From NCBI GenBank assembly GCA_902826615.1, contig CADEFN010000010.1:56161-120160 (forward strand): 64,000 nt of DNA, in the 5' to 3' direction. The stretch is from an uncultured Gemmatimonadota bacterium. GTDB taxonomy: Bacteria; Gemmatimonadota; Gemmatimonadetes; Gemmatimonadales; Gemmatimonadaceae. A program made the translations under genes and the position numbers. This document shows, one piece after another, positions 9,330 to 18,816 of the stretch. The first letter of the stretch is position 1; each line of letters begins with the position of its first letter. A model generated the notes under the pieces. That model saw nothing but the letters and a program-made list of their open reading frames with translations. It did no database searches and was not told where the DNA came from.

Positions 9330-9479
9330 GGCGCGATAAGGTAGGGCATCGGATGAGCACATGGTACCGCTGGGAGCGTCGCAATTTGGGTCAGGCGACC
9401 CATGCGCCTCCCCAATCCGGCGGCGACTCTCCGGCGTACCTCTGAGTTCTCCCTCTTTTCTCTCTCGCAAAGTCTTCTC

Positions 9480-10376
9480 ATGCGAATCCTCAAGCGCCTC
9501 ATCCTCGTCCTGCTCGCGGCAGTCGTGACGGGAGCCGGTGCCGTGTACGGAATGTCGAACTCCCGGATGAATGCGGCGGTCGCCGTCTCTGACCCCGCGC
9601 CGTCTGTAACGCTGGACAGTCTGTCGGTCGCCCGTGGTGAATACCTCGTGCGCGCCATCACCAAGTGCGTCGATTGTCACGGCGACGACATGGGCGGCAA
9701 GGATTTCATCGACGCCGGGCCGGTGTTTGCCGTGCGCGGCCCGAACCTAACGAAGGGTGCCGGTGGTATCGGCGCCGAGCTCTCCGACGACGATATCGTG
9801 CGGTCTATCCGGCATGGGGTGGGCCGCGACGGCCGCAAGCTGCTGTTCATGCCTTCGATGGCCTGGCCCGACATGGCCGACGACGACGTAGCGGCCATCG
9901 TGGCCTATGTGCGCTCGCTGACACCGGTGGACCGGGTCATGCCCCCTTCTGAGGTCCGACCGGTGGGCCGTGCGCTCTATCTGGCCGGGCAGCTCCCACT
10001 CTACGAGGCGGAGGAGATCGACCACGACGGGCCGTTCAATCGCATGAAACCGCCTGCCGGTCCCACCGCCGAGTACGGTCGGTATCTCGCGACGATCGGC
10101 GGGTGTACTGGCTGCCACGGCCCTGGCCTTTCGGGTGGGCAGGTGCCGGGAACTCCCCCGGAATTAAAGCCCGCCGCCAACATCACCCCAACCGGGATCG
10201 GTCACTGGACCGAGGCAGACTTCTTCCGCGCCTTGCGCGAAGGCAAGCGCCCCGATGGCTCGACGATCGATCCCTTCATGCCGATTGCCGCGACCAAACT
10301 GATGACCGACGACGACACCCGCGCGATCTGGAACTTCCTGATCAGTGTCCCACGCAAGGAGTACGGTGGACGTTAG
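9480..10376 (+). CDS. diheme c-type cytochrome
   Basis: 298 aa from ATG 9480, chosen because it opens directly on a signal peptide (MRILKRLILVLLAAVVTGAG); an upstream in-frame ATG at 9402 would add 26 residues. Two covalent heme sites are present: CVDCH (about residue 64) and CTGCH (about residue 211), each heading a cytochrome c domain. The second resembles cytochrome subunits of membrane dehydrogenases. It is periplasmic or membrane-anchored and should pass electrons from a dehydrogenase to the respiratory chain. The partner is unknown. The stop lies in a GTTAGGC word and overlaps the next gene. Confidence 0.9.
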   Translation: MRILKRLILVLLAAVVTGAGAVYGMSNSRMNAAVAVSDPAPSVTLDSLSVARGEYLVRAITKCVDCHGDDMGGKDFIDAGPVFAVRGPNLTKGAGGIGAELSDDDIVRSIRHGVGRDGRKLLFMPSMAWPDMADDDVAAIVAYVRSLTPVDRVMPPSEVRPVGRALYLAGQLPLYEAEEIDHDGPFNRMKPPAGPTAEYGRYLATIGGCTGCHGPGLSGGQVPGTPPELKPAANITPTGIGHWTEADFFRALREGKRPDGSTIDPFMPIAATKLMTDDDTRAIWNFLISVPRKEYGGR

Positions 10377-11046
10377 GCACACGCCGGGGCGTTGTCGTGT
10401 GTTTGTCACGGGTGGGACGGGCCACATCGGCCGCCCACTCGTGGAGGCACTGGTTGCACGGGGACACACCGTTCGTGTCCTCGTGCGGCCAGGCTCCGAA
10501 GGCCGGGTGGTCCATGGTGCCGTGCCTGTGCCCGGCGATGCGTTGCGGGCCGGCACTTTCCGCGAGTATGTGGATGCCGGCGATACACTCGTGCAACTGG
10601 TCGGTACCCCGCATCCCAATCCACGGAAGGCCGCCGAATTCGAACGCGTCGACTTCGGCGCATTCAGGGCTGCGCTGGATGTCGCCCAGGAGCGGCAGGT
10701 CGCACACTTCGTGTACCTGAGTGTGGCCCATCCGGCGCCCGTGATGCACGCCTACGTCGGCGTGCGCGCACGAGCGGAAGAAATGCTGCGAGCTAGCCGG
10801 CTGCCCTTCACCGCCCTCCGTCCCTGGTATGTCATCGGACCCGGGCATCGCTGGCCGCTGCTCCTTATCCCACTCTACTGGCTTGGCGAACACCTTCCCG
10901 CGCATCGCGATGCAGCGCGACGGTTGGGGCTGGTCACACTCCGTCAGATGGTGGCGGCGCTCGTTCAGGCAATCGAGTCGCCGCCAACCAGCAGCCGTGT
11001 GGTGGAAGTGCCGGAGATCCGGCGCTCAGTTGTCACGCCTCCCTGA
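10366..11046 (+). CDS. NAD(P)-binding SDR/epimerase-like protein
   Basis: 226 aa. The N-terminal Rossmann motif VFVTGGTGHIGRPLVEALV is typical of atypical SDRs (NmrA or NAD-dependent epimerase type). The catalytic YxxxK is not evident, so it may be a redox sensor or ubiquinone-biosynthesis-like oxidoreductase rather than an epimerase. GTG 10366 is chosen because AAGGAG at 10356-10361 sits four bases upstream; a GTG at 10345 is also possible. It overlaps the cytochrome gene and is probably co-transcribed. Confidence 0.82.
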   Translation: MDVRHTPGRCRVFVTGGTGHIGRPLVEALVARGHTVRVLVRPGSEGRVVHGAVPVPGDALRAGTFREYVDAGDTLVQLVGTPHPNPRKAAEFERVDFGAFRAALDVAQERQVAHFVYLSVAHPAPVMHAYVGVRARAEEMLRASRLPFTALRPWYVIGPGHRWPLLLIPLYWLGEHLPAHRDAARRLGLVTLRQMVAALVQAIESPPTSSRVVEVPEIRRSVVTPP

Positions 11047-11066
11047 AGGGCACACCCTGATCAGGA

Positions 11067-13895
11067 TCAGGGCACGACCTTCTTCAACTGATCACGCCCC
11101 TTCTCCACTGCCGGAATGCCCTTCACCATCCAATCCGGGGCCGGCTCGCCCTTGAGTTTGTTGGCGAAGAACTGCTGCATCCGCATGTCGATGTCCTTCT
11201 GGTTCGCGCGTTTCCGCGGGTTGTGACCGTCACCGTTGTAACTCACCATGTAGACCTCCTTGCCGAGACGGCGGAGGCCCACGAAGAGTTCGATCCCCTG
11301 ATACCAGGGCACGGCACCATCCGCGTCGTTATGCATGAAGAGCACCGGCGTCTGCACCCGATCGAGATGGAAGAGCGGCGAGTTCTCGATGTAACGCACC
11401 GGATACTCCCACAGTGATCCCCCGATACGGCTCTGCGTCTTTTCGTACTGGAAGGGGCGCGCGACGCCCGACTCCCAGCGAATTCCGCCATAGGCACTTG
11501 TCATGTTGGCCACCGGTGCGTTAGGCACGGCCGCCGCGAACATGGTGGATTGCGTGATGAGATACGCACTCTGATAGCCACCCCATGATTGCCCGGCAAT
11601 GCCGATCGCCTTGGGGTCCACAAAGCCACGCGCCACCAGCGATTGCACCCCCGGCACAATCGCCTTCACCGCACTCGGCCCCGGCCATCCGACTTCGTAG
11701 ACAATGTCCGGAAAGAACACGAGGTACCCCAACGATGTGTAGACCGAAGGATTGATGGTGTTGCGGCCCGCTGGCGCGTTGTAGCTGTGCAGTCCGTCCG
11801 AGAGCATTTCGTAGTAGTACACCACCATCGGGTACTTCCTGGTCGCGTCAAAGTCGTCGGGTTTGTAGAGGAGCCCCTTGAGCGGCGCGCCATCGGTGCT
11901 CAGCCACTTCACCAACTCCACGGTGGGCCACTTGTACTCCTTCTGCTGCGGATTGGCCTCCGAAATCTTCGCGGTCGAGGCCAGGCTGTTCCCCGTCCAA
12001 AGATCAGGGAACTCACTGACCGTCTGCTGCGTGAGGAGGAACTGGCTCGCCTTTCGTGCCTTCTGCGGATTGCCGTAGTTGCGATCCCCGAACACCACAC
12101 GTTCCGGCGCACCCGCGCGATCCAGACGGTCGGTATAAAAGCCGCTTGCCTTGGTTTCCTCATTGAACGCCCGCATCACCAGCGGCTGCGTCGGGTCGAC
12201 AAAGCGGTCATCAGCGTCGGTGTCGACAATGCGGAAAGAGGTCGTGGTGCGACGCCCGATGGAGTCGGTCACCATGCGCGCCGGCTTCACACCCGCCGGG
12301 TCGAGCTCCCAGATATCCCAGCGGTCGTACACCAGCATCGACCGATCATCCGAGGTCCAGCCACCGACACCCCACGACGGTGCTGTGCTCGGACTGTCGT
12401 GTGTCTCCTGATCAAAGCGCACTCCCTTGAGGCCGGCCGTGAGCGAACGCGTCTGGCCCGTGGCCACCACAAAGGCGTGCCACTGCCCCCGGTCGAACCA
12501 GGTGACGTATTTCCCTCCCGGTGACAACTGGGCCCCAAACTCGATCTTGCGCGCCACCGGAGACGTCCGGCCGCTCGCGAGATCGCTCACGAAGACGTCG
12601 CTGCCCCCTTCACCCCACATCGACTCCACGGCGTACGGCACGTTCGTCGTCAGCATCGCCACCGACGCGTTGTCGGCCACGATGGCTTGCGGCATCGTGT
12701 CATTGGCGAGGCGCCAGGTCTTCTTGGTCTTCAGCAGATGCACCGCCGTCCAGCTCCGGTCGCGATCACGTGCCACCTCGAGTTTCTGCTGTGGCTGGAG
12801 CCGTTTGTCCTGCCAGTGCCAGAGGTCGAAGACCGCCTTGTCGGCGAGCGAATCCGCGGGAATGGAGTCGATCGCCGGAGCCGCCACGGCAAACACAATG
12901 GCACTCCCGTCCCGGGTGAAGTCGGTGCGTCCCCGGTCACTCGGGCTGAGTCCGTCCACCGACCCGGCCGCCGCGATCAGGGTGGCCGCGGTCGCCTTCA
13001 CGGGCGCATGGTAGAGCGCATAACGAGGCTTGGCGCCCCGGAAGTCGTCCCGGTTCGAGACAAACACCACCTGGCTGCCGGCCCGATCAAACGCAATCGA
13101 CTTGTAGTCGCCTTCACCAGCCATCAGGGTCGCCGTCTGCCTGGTCGCGAGGGTACGCAGGTAGGCCCCATCAGATTGCGGCGTACGCGACGTCACCGTA
13201 TACGCCACGTAACGCGCGCTATCGTCAATGGCGTATCCGGACACATCACCGACCCGTTCTTCCGTCCCGTCGTCGAGATTGCGAATCACCAGCGTGGAGC
13301 CGTAGTCGCGACGACGGCTGTTGCGCTGCAGCGAATCGGTGAGGGCCCGTACTGCGCTGGCCGAACTGTCCCGCGGCATCACATCCGGCTCCATCAGGTA
13401 GACGAGGTACTTCCCCGACTCCCTGGCCAGACGGAAGCTGCGCACCCGCGGCACACGCGTGACCTGCCCATTCGTCAGCGTCATCACCGCGAGCGAGGGC
13501 CGTGGCTGGGCCGCGGGCCGACGGTCACCTCGCGCCTTCTCGAAATCCGCCATCGGCGCATAGGCGAGGAAGACGGCGTGTCGTGAGTCCACCGTGATCT
13601 GCGCCGGCACCGCCACGAAGGGAGAGTCCACCGTGACCGAGGTCACCGGCCGCCCCGTCCATCCACGCGCTGCGCGGTACTCGGTGGACCCTTGGGTCGC
13701 TCGTACGATCACCTCGCCGTCGCCCACCACCGGCGTCAGCGTGTAGATCGCCCAGCGTCCGTCGGCCGACAGGGACTGGCCCTGGATCTGACGCCACGAG
13801 TCATACGTGTCCTGCGTGAGGACCTTGCGACCCTGCGCTCCCGCGCCGAGTGGTGCCACAAGGAAGAGAAGCGCCAGCGACGTGGGGAAACGCAT
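11067..13895 (-). CDS. S9 family peptidase (prolyl-oligopeptidase superfamily), exported
   Basis: 942 aa with signal peptide (MRFPTSLALLFLVAPLGAGA). An N-terminal beta-propeller region precedes the C-terminal alpha/beta hydrolase. The catalytic triad is visible: Ser in GQSWGGYQSA (about 770), Asp in HNDADGAVPW (about 859) and His in NGDGHNPRKR (about 891). It probably cleaves oligopeptides in the periplasm. ATG 13895 is chosen for the signal peptide; the frame is open for about 100 further bases. Confidence 0.92.
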   Translation of the reverse strand: MRFPTSLALLFLVAPLGAGAQGRKVLTQDTYDSWRQIQGQSLSADGRWAIYTLTPVVGDGEVIVRATQGSTEYRAARGWTGRPVTSVTVDSPFVAVPAQITVDSRHAVFLAYAPMADFEKARGDRRPAAQPRPSLAVMTLTNGQVTRVPRVRSFRLARESGKYLVYLMEPDVMPRDSSASAVRALTDSLQRNSRRRDYGSTLVIRNLDDGTEERVGDVSGYAIDDSARYVAYTVTSRTPQSDGAYLRTLATRQTATLMAGEGDYKSIAFDRAGSQVVFVSNRDDFRGAKPRYALYHAPVKATAATLIAAAGSVDGLSPSDRGRTDFTRDGSAIVFAVAAPAIDSIPADSLADKAVFDLWHWQDKRLQPQQKLEVARDRDRSWTAVHLLKTKKTWRLANDTMPQAIVADNASVAMLTTNVPYAVESMWGEGGSDVFVSDLASGRTSPVARKIEFGAQLSPGGKYVTWFDRGQWHAFVVATGQTRSLTAGLKGVRFDQETHDSPSTAPSWGVGGWTSDDRSMLVYDRWDIWELDPAGVKPARMVTDSIGRRTTTSFRIVDTDADDRFVDPTQPLVMRAFNEETKASGFYTDRLDRAGAPERVVFGDRNYGNPQKARKASQFLLTQQTVSEFPDLWTGNSLASTAKISEANPQQKEYKWPTVELVKWLSTDGAPLKGLLYKPDDFDATRKYPMVVYYYEMLSDGLHSYNAPAGRNTINPSVYTSLGYLVFFPDIVYEVGWPGPSAVKAIVPGVQSLVARGFVDPKAIGIAGQSWGGYQSAYLITQSTMFAAAVPNAPVANMTSAYGGIRWESGVARPFQYEKTQSRIGGSLWEYPVRYIENSPLFHLDRVQTPVLFMHNDADGAVPWYQGIELFVGLRRLGKEVYMVSYNGDGHNPRKRANQKDIDMRMQQFFANKLKGEPAPDWMVKGIPAVEKGRDQLKKVVP

Positions 13896-14014
13896 GGAAG
13901 TTGACTCCGGACAGGGGCGTAAGGGGTTCGGGGCTGGTAGCTCCTGCCCCGCTCCGCCAGTTTTCATGAAGGCCACAACGCACTGACGCACACTCACGTT
14001 GGCCGGAGGGCGAC

Positions 14015-15451
14015 GTGCTCCTACAGCGATTCTACCACGAAGGACTTGCGCAGGCGAGCTACCTGCTCGGCTGCCAGAAAACCGGCGAAGCCATCGTCAT
14101 CGATCCCAATCGAGACCCGGTGCCGTACATGGAGTTTGCCCAGCGCAACGCCATGAAGATCACCATGGTGACCGAGACGCACATCCATGCCGACTATCTG
14201 TCGGGGAGCCGGGAGCTGGCGTCACGTACAGGTGCGCAACTTCTCCTCTCGGCAGAGGGGGGACGCGACTGGCAGTATGCGTTCGCCGACGCGGACCGTG
14301 CCCGCCTCCTTCGCGACGGCGACCAGATCAAGGTCGGCAACCTGCGGCTCGATGTGGTGCACACCCCCGGGCATACACCGGAGCACCTCACCTTTGTGGT
14401 CACCGACCTTCCCGCCTCCGATCGGCCGGTTGGGGCCTTCACTGGTGACTTCATTTTTGTGGGTGATGTCGGACGCCCCGACCTCCTCGAGAAGGCCGCA
14501 AACATTGCCGGGACCATGCGCGCCGGTGCCTCGACGCTTTTCGACTCGTTGCAGCGATTTGTCTCCACCTGGCCGGAGTACCTGCAGATATGGCCCGGGC
14601 ACGGCTCCGGCTCGGCCTGCGGCAAGGCGTTAGGCGCGGTTCCCATGTCGACGCTCGGCTACGAGCGGGTGGCAAACTGGGCACTGCGCATCACCGACCG
14701 CGAGGCGTTTATCACCGAGGTGCTGGCCGGTCAGCCCGATCCGCCGCGCTACTTCGCCACCATGAAACGTCTCAACCGCGACGGACCTCGGGTGCTCGGC
14801 GGCATGCCAAGCGCCGCACAGGCGCCGGTGTCGCATCTCGCCGGGGCCATTGCCCGCGGCCTGCGGATCATCGACCTCCGTCCCGCTGCGACGTTTGCGG
14901 CCGGCTTTGTCCCGGGCACCATCAACATTCCCCTCAACAAGTCGTTTGTCACATGGGCCGGGTGGCTCATGCGCTACGATGAGGACTTCTATCTCCTGCA
15001 TGACCAGGATGACGACGCCGCCATTCGGGCAGCCCTTGGCGAGTTGATGATGATTGGTCTCGATCGCTGTGCAGGATGGCTCGGCCCCAATGCCTTGCGG
15101 GCCCAGCCCCTGGCGTCCATCCCCCAGATCGATGCCACCGGATTGTCGCAACCCGCCACCCGCGGTCTGGTGGATGTACTCGACGTCCGCGCCGCCGACG
15201 AGTATGCCAGCGGACACATCGAGGGCGCACGCCACATCCCGTTAGGCAGGCTGGAGGAGCAGATCGCCAACCTCACACCGGGACGTCCCCTCGTGGTGCA
15301 ATGTCAGGCCGGTGGTCGTTCGGCCATCGCCGCCTCCCTCCTCGCGGCGCATGGACTGGCTGGTGTCACCAACCTCACTGGTGGGATCGCTGCCTGGCAG
15401 AGCGCCGGACTTCCCGTGATCACCGGTGTGGCCTCTTCCAACCATGGCTGA
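14015..15451 (+). CDS. MBL-fold hydrolase fused to two rhodanese domains (persulfide dioxygenase-like)
   Basis: 478 aa, GTG start. N-terminal metallo-beta-lactamase domain with the ETHE1-like metal motif THIHADYLSG (residues 55-64), HTPGHTPEH and FTGDFIFVGDVGRPDL. Two rhodanese modules follow. The first (about 285-365) has no active-site Cys (FYLLHDQDDD at the expected loop). The second (about 385-475) has it in VVQCQAGGRS (Cys about 430). Known relatives oxidise glutathione persulfide to sulfite. It overlaps the DUF502 gene by 8 bases. Confidence 0.9.
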   Translation: MLLQRFYHEGLAQASYLLGCQKTGEAIVIDPNRDPVPYMEFAQRNAMKITMVTETHIHADYLSGSRELASRTGAQLLLSAEGGRDWQYAFADADRARLLRDGDQIKVGNLRLDVVHTPGHTPEHLTFVVTDLPASDRPVGAFTGDFIFVGDVGRPDLLEKAANIAGTMRAGASTLFDSLQRFVSTWPEYLQIWPGHGSGSACGKALGAVPMSTLGYERVANWALRITDREAFITEVLAGQPDPPRYFATMKRLNRDGPRVLGGMPSAAQAPVSHLAGAIARGLRIIDLRPAATFAAGFVPGTINIPLNKSFVTWAGWLMRYDEDFYLLHDQDDDAAIRAALGELMMIGLDRCAGWLGPNALRAQPLASIPQIDATGLSQPATRGLVDVLDVRAADEYASGHIEGARHIPLGRLEEQIANLTPGRPLVVQCQAGGRSAIAASLLAAHGLAGVTNLTGGIAAWQSAGLPVITGVASSNHG

Positions 15452-16097
15452 TACACCACCGCCACTCCTTGGCCGTCCCGTCTCGCGCACACGAAGCGCC
15501 TCGCGACGGCTGGTTGGCTACTTCCTGCGAGGCGTGGTTTTTCTCGCGCCGGTTGCGATCACCCTGTACGTGGTGGTCGTGCTCTTCCGCACCGTAGACG
15601 GATGGCTCGGCCTTCCCATTCCCGGGGCCGGGTTTGTCGTCACCATCGCGCTCGTCACCCTGTTCGGATTCTTTGCCTCGGGGTTCATCACCCGCAGTCT
15701 TGTCGCCACGCTCGACGATGTGATGGAGCGGCTTCCCTTCATCCGCCTCATCTACTCATCCATTCGCGACTTTGTGAATGCCTTTGTCGGCGAAAAGCGC
15801 CGCTTCGACAAACCCGTGCTGGTGCGCCTCTTTGATAACAGCTCTGCCCATGCCATGGGATTTGTCACGCAGGAGTCACTTGGTGTGATGGGGCTCGACG
15901 GCTGGATCAGCGTCTACATGCCCCACTCCTACAACTTCTCCGGGCAGATGTATGTCTTCCCGCGATCAGCCGTGACGCCACTCGACGCCAGCAGTTCCGA
16001 TGTCATGGCCTTCGTGGTCTCGGGTGGCGTGACCGAAGTGCCGCAGGTCGCTGCGACGACCGACCAGGTACCAGTCGCGCAGCTCCCTAGTAGATAG
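15444..16097 (+). CDS. DUF502 family membrane protein
   Basis: 217 aa. Two transmembrane helices lie near residues 25-50 (YFLRGVVFLAPVAITLYVVV) and 65-90, followed by the conserved DUF502 soluble part (RLPFIRLIYSSIRDFVNAF ... YMPHSYNFSGQMYVFPRSAVTPLD). The function of the family is unknown. The start ATG at 15444 lies inside the end of the MBL-rhodanese gene. It is convergent with, and overlaps by 11 bases, the gene on the other strand. Confidence 0.9.
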   Translation: MADTPPPLLGRPVSRTRSASRRLVGYFLRGVVFLAPVAITLYVVVVLFRTVDGWLGLPIPGAGFVVTIALVTLFGFFASGFITRSLVATLDDVMERLPFIRLIYSSIRDFVNAFVGEKRRFDKPVLVRLFDNSSAHAMGFVTQESLGVMGLDGWISVYMPHSYNFSGQMYVFPRSAVTPLDASSSDVMAFVVSGGVTEVPQVAATTDQVPVAQLPSR

Positions 16098-16764
16098 GGT
16101 CGTCGGCGGCCTCATCCCAACTCGCGATTCGGAGAAAGGCGCGCCCGGCAAGCGCGAACTTGGGATCGCGACGCGACACCTCCGGACTCCAGCGCGCCAC
16201 CACGCGATAGCCGGCCGCTCCGCGGCTCTCGAACACCCATTCGGCGCCATCGTTTCTGCGGAGCCCGGGCGTCAGTGTGTCACTCCCGAATCCTGTTGCT
16301 GTCAGCGTCGCCTCTACCTCGGCGCAGCGCGCGTCTGCCGTCACCGATGAATCGCGCCGCTGCACCACCCCGAGGTCGGCGCCCCCCTTGCCCGAGAGAA
16401 TGGTCAGCACCACCCGGCAGCCGCTGTCGGCACGCACCAGCCGCACGGCCATCGGATGATGAAAGGTCCGCAGCCAAACCAGACGCTGCACCTCACCGTG
16501 CGGCTCCTTCTCATCGAGGAAAAGCCGCGGCTCCCCCATGATCGCAAGGACCCGGGACACCCGGTCCGACATTTCCGAATGTATGCCGACGGGCCAGGTG
16601 TCCGGCGGAAAGGTGGCCTCGGTTGACGAGACGCGTGATGGCGCAGCGCGTTGCGGTGCGGGTTCCGCACAGGCGGACAGCAGCAACCCCGCCAGGAGGG
16701 CGAGACACCGGGGACCCCCGTGTCGGTAGCGAATCGCGGATGAGGGTGAACGCTCGTCAGTCAT
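16087..16764 (-). CDS. putative lipoprotein of unknown function
   Basis: 225 aa. About 20 charged residues precede a hydrophobic core and lipobox (CLALLAGLLLSAC), so it is probably a lipoprotein; the true start may be slightly downstream. The mature part carries two Cys residues (GCRVVLTIL, DARCAEVEA) that could pair in the periplasm. No domain was recognised. It is divergently arranged with the trpF-like gene, 30 bp apart. Confidence 0.7.
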   Translation of the reverse strand: MTDERSPSSAIRYRHGGPRCLALLAGLLLSACAEPAPQRAAPSRVSSTEATFPPDTWPVGIHSEMSDRVSRVLAIMGEPRLFLDEKEPHGEVQRLVWLRTFHHPMAVRLVRADSGCRVVLTILSGKGGADLGVVQRRDSSVTADARCAEVEATLTATGFGSDTLTPGLRRNDGAEWVFESRGAAGYRVVARWSPEVSRRDPKFALAGRAFLRIASWDEAADDPIY

Positions 16765-16794
16765 TGCACAAACGATAAGGCGTTACTTTCTGTC

Positions 16795-17445
16795 ATGCAT
16801 CTCAAGGTCTGTTGCATCGCCTCGCGAGCCGAAGCAGCCCTGGCCATCGCCCATGGCGCCTCGTGTGTCGGGCTCGTCTCGCATATGCCCAGCGGTCCCG
16901 GCGTCATCGACGAAGCCGCCATCGTGGAAATCGCGGCGAGCCTTCCAAAGCACATCGAGAGCTGGTTGCTCACCAGCCTGCGCGACGCCGACGCCGTCGT
17001 CGCCCAGTATCAACGCTGCCGTCCCACCACCCTGCAACTCGTCGACGCCCTGCACACGACGGAAGACTATCGCCAGCTCAGGACCGCGCTCCCTGGCGTG
17101 CTGCTGGTGCAAGTGATTCATGTGGTGGATGACGCGGCCATAGATGAGGCACGAGCCGTTGCGCCTCTCGTCGATCGCATCCTCCTTGACTCGGGCAATC
17201 CGCGCCTCGCGGTGAAGGAACTCGGCGGCACCGGCCGAACCCACAACTGGGAGATCAGCCGCCGGATTCGCGACGCTGTCGGCAAACCCGTCTTTTTGGC
17301 TGGCGGCTTGAACGCCGGCAATGTCGCCGAAGCCATCCGCGCGGTGGCACCCGCCGGGATCGACGTCTGCTCAGGAGTACGAACAGATGGACAGCTCGAC
17401 CCCGCGCGGCTGGCCCCATTTGCGGACGCCGTGCGGCAAGGCTAA
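16795..17445 (+). CDS. TrpF-like phosphoribosylanthranilate isomerase homologue
   Basis: 216-aa (beta/alpha)8-barrel protein. The N-terminal KVCCIAS corresponds to the TrpF KICGIT box with the general-base Cys kept (C6). LLDSGN keeps the catalytic Asp, and FLAGGLNAGNVAEAI ... GIDVCSGVRT matches the phosphate-binding end. The usual KxCG glycine is Cys here. There are no other tryptophan genes around it, so it may be the housekeeping enzyme in an isolated position or a paralogue with another substrate. Confidence 0.75.
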   Translation: MHLKVCCIASRAEAALAIAHGASCVGLVSHMPSGPGVIDEAAIVEIAASLPKHIESWLLTSLRDADAVVAQYQRCRPTTLQLVDALHTTEDYRQLRTALPGVLLVQVIHVVDDAAIDEARAVAPLVDRILLDSGNPRLAVKELGGTGRTHNWEISRRIRDAVGKPVFLAGGLNAGNVAEAIRAVAPAGIDVCSGVRTDGQLDPARLAPFADAVRQG

Positions 17446-17484
17446 TCGCTGGCGGGAGAGGCGTTCCGGGGCGACCTTGAGGGC

Positions 17485-18807
17485 ATGATTCGTCTTTCAT
17501 CGCTTGTCACGACCGCGCTCACGTTAGGTGTGGCGCTCCTTGCTCCTCGCTCGGGCCTCGCCCAGGGGCCGGCCACCGAAATCATTCTTCGACCCGCTCG
17601 GGTGTGGGACGGCGTGTCCGACGCCCCGCGCGAGGGGCAGGTGGTCCTGGTGCGAGGTGACCGCATCGTCGCCGTCGGCACACCGGCCACGGTTCGCGCC
17701 AGCGCCGGGGCACGCGTGATCGACCTCCCGGGGCTGACGCTCATTCCCGGAATGATCGAGGCGCACTCCCACGTGCTGCTCCACCCCTACAACGAAGCGT
17801 CGTGGGATGAGCAGGTGCTCAAGGAGTCGACCGCATTGCGGGTGGCGCGAGCCACCAACCATGTGCGCAGCACACTCATGGCCGGCTTTACCACCATTCG
17901 CGACCTCGGCACCGAGGGCGCTGGTTATGCCGATGTAGGGGTGAAGCACGCGATCGAGCGCGGAGTGATTCCCGGCCCTCGCATGCTGGTGACCACCAAG
18001 GCCATCGTTGGGCGCGGAAGTTACGGCCCCAGGGGCTTCTCCACCGAAATCACGATCCCACAGGGCGCAGCCGAAGTGGGGAGCATCGACGAAATGGTGC
18101 GCGAGGTGCGCGATCAGATCGGCCACGGTGCTGACTGGATCAAGGTGTACTCCGACTATCGCTGGGGCCCTGACGGCGAAGCGCGCCCCGCCTTTACCGA
18201 GGCCGAACTGCGCGCTGCCGTGGAGATTGCGGCATCGAGCGGCCGCTACGTGGTTGCGCACAGCTCAACACCCGAAGGCATGCGGCGCGCCACACTCGCG
18301 GGCGTAGCCAACATCGAACATGGCGACTTTGGCACGGCCGAGGTCTTTGCGCTCATGGCCAGCAAAGGCGTGGCGCTCTGCCCCACCCTGGCGGCAGGCG
18401 ACGCCACCGCTCAGTACGCCGGCTGGAAGAAGGGGCGTGATCCCGAACCCACACGCATCACCAACAAGCGCAACTCCTTCGCGTTGGCCATGAAGAGTGG
18501 GGTGACCATCTGCAACGGCAGCGACGTCGGTGTCTTCACCCATGGCGACAATGCCCGTGAGCTCGAGCTTCTGGTGGCTTACGGCATGAGCCCGCTCGAG
18601 GCCATGCGCACGGCCACGTCCACCACCGCCAAGGTGCTCCGGTGGTCGGACCGGATTGGCACCGTCGCACCTGGCCTCTTCGCCGACCTGGTGGCCGTGG
18701 CCGGCGACCCCACGCGCGACATCGCCGCCACCAGGGCGGTCAAGTGGGTGATGAAAGGCGGTGAGGTTTTCCGCGACGACGTTCGGTCTCCCCCTGCCTC
18801 GCGATAA
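17485..18807 (+). CDS. exported amidohydrolase (imidazolonepropionase/prolidase-like)
   Basis: 440 aa with signal peptide (LVTTALTLGVALLAPRSGLA). Metal sites of the amidohydrolase fold are intact: IEAHSHVLLHP (HxH), WIKVYSDY (lysine that is normally carbamylated), VVAHSST and NIEHGD (His ligands), and NGSDVGVFTHGD (Asp). The C-terminal ADLVAVAGDPTRDI strand is typical. Exported members often hydrolyse dipeptides containing proline or lysine. It is the first gene of a tight four-gene run ending at 21169. Confidence 0.9.
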   Translation: MIRLSSLVTTALTLGVALLAPRSGLAQGPATEIILRPARVWDGVSDAPREGQVVLVRGDRIVAVGTPATVRASAGARVIDLPGLTLIPGMIEAHSHVLLHPYNEASWDEQVLKESTALRVARATNHVRSTLMAGFTTIRDLGTEGAGYADVGVKHAIERGVIPGPRMLVTTKAIVGRGSYGPRGFSTEITIPQGAAEVGSIDEMVREVRDQIGHGADWIKVYSDYRWGPDGEARPAFTEAELRAAVEIAASSGRYVVAHSSTPEGMRRATLAGVANIEHGDFGTAEVFALMASKGVALCPTLAAGDATAQYAGWKKGRDPEPTRITNKRNSFALAMKSGVTICNGSDVGVFTHGDNARELELLVAYGMSPLEAMRTATSTTAKVLRWSDRIGTVAPGLFADLVAVAGDPTRDIAATRAVKWVMKGGEVFRDDVRSPPASR

Positions 18808-18816
18808 CTTCCGGAC

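Noticed and set aside
11589..12524. 311-codon plus-strand frame inside the S9 peptidase gene
   Set aside because: Antisense shadow; no start signal and low-complexity Arg/His content.
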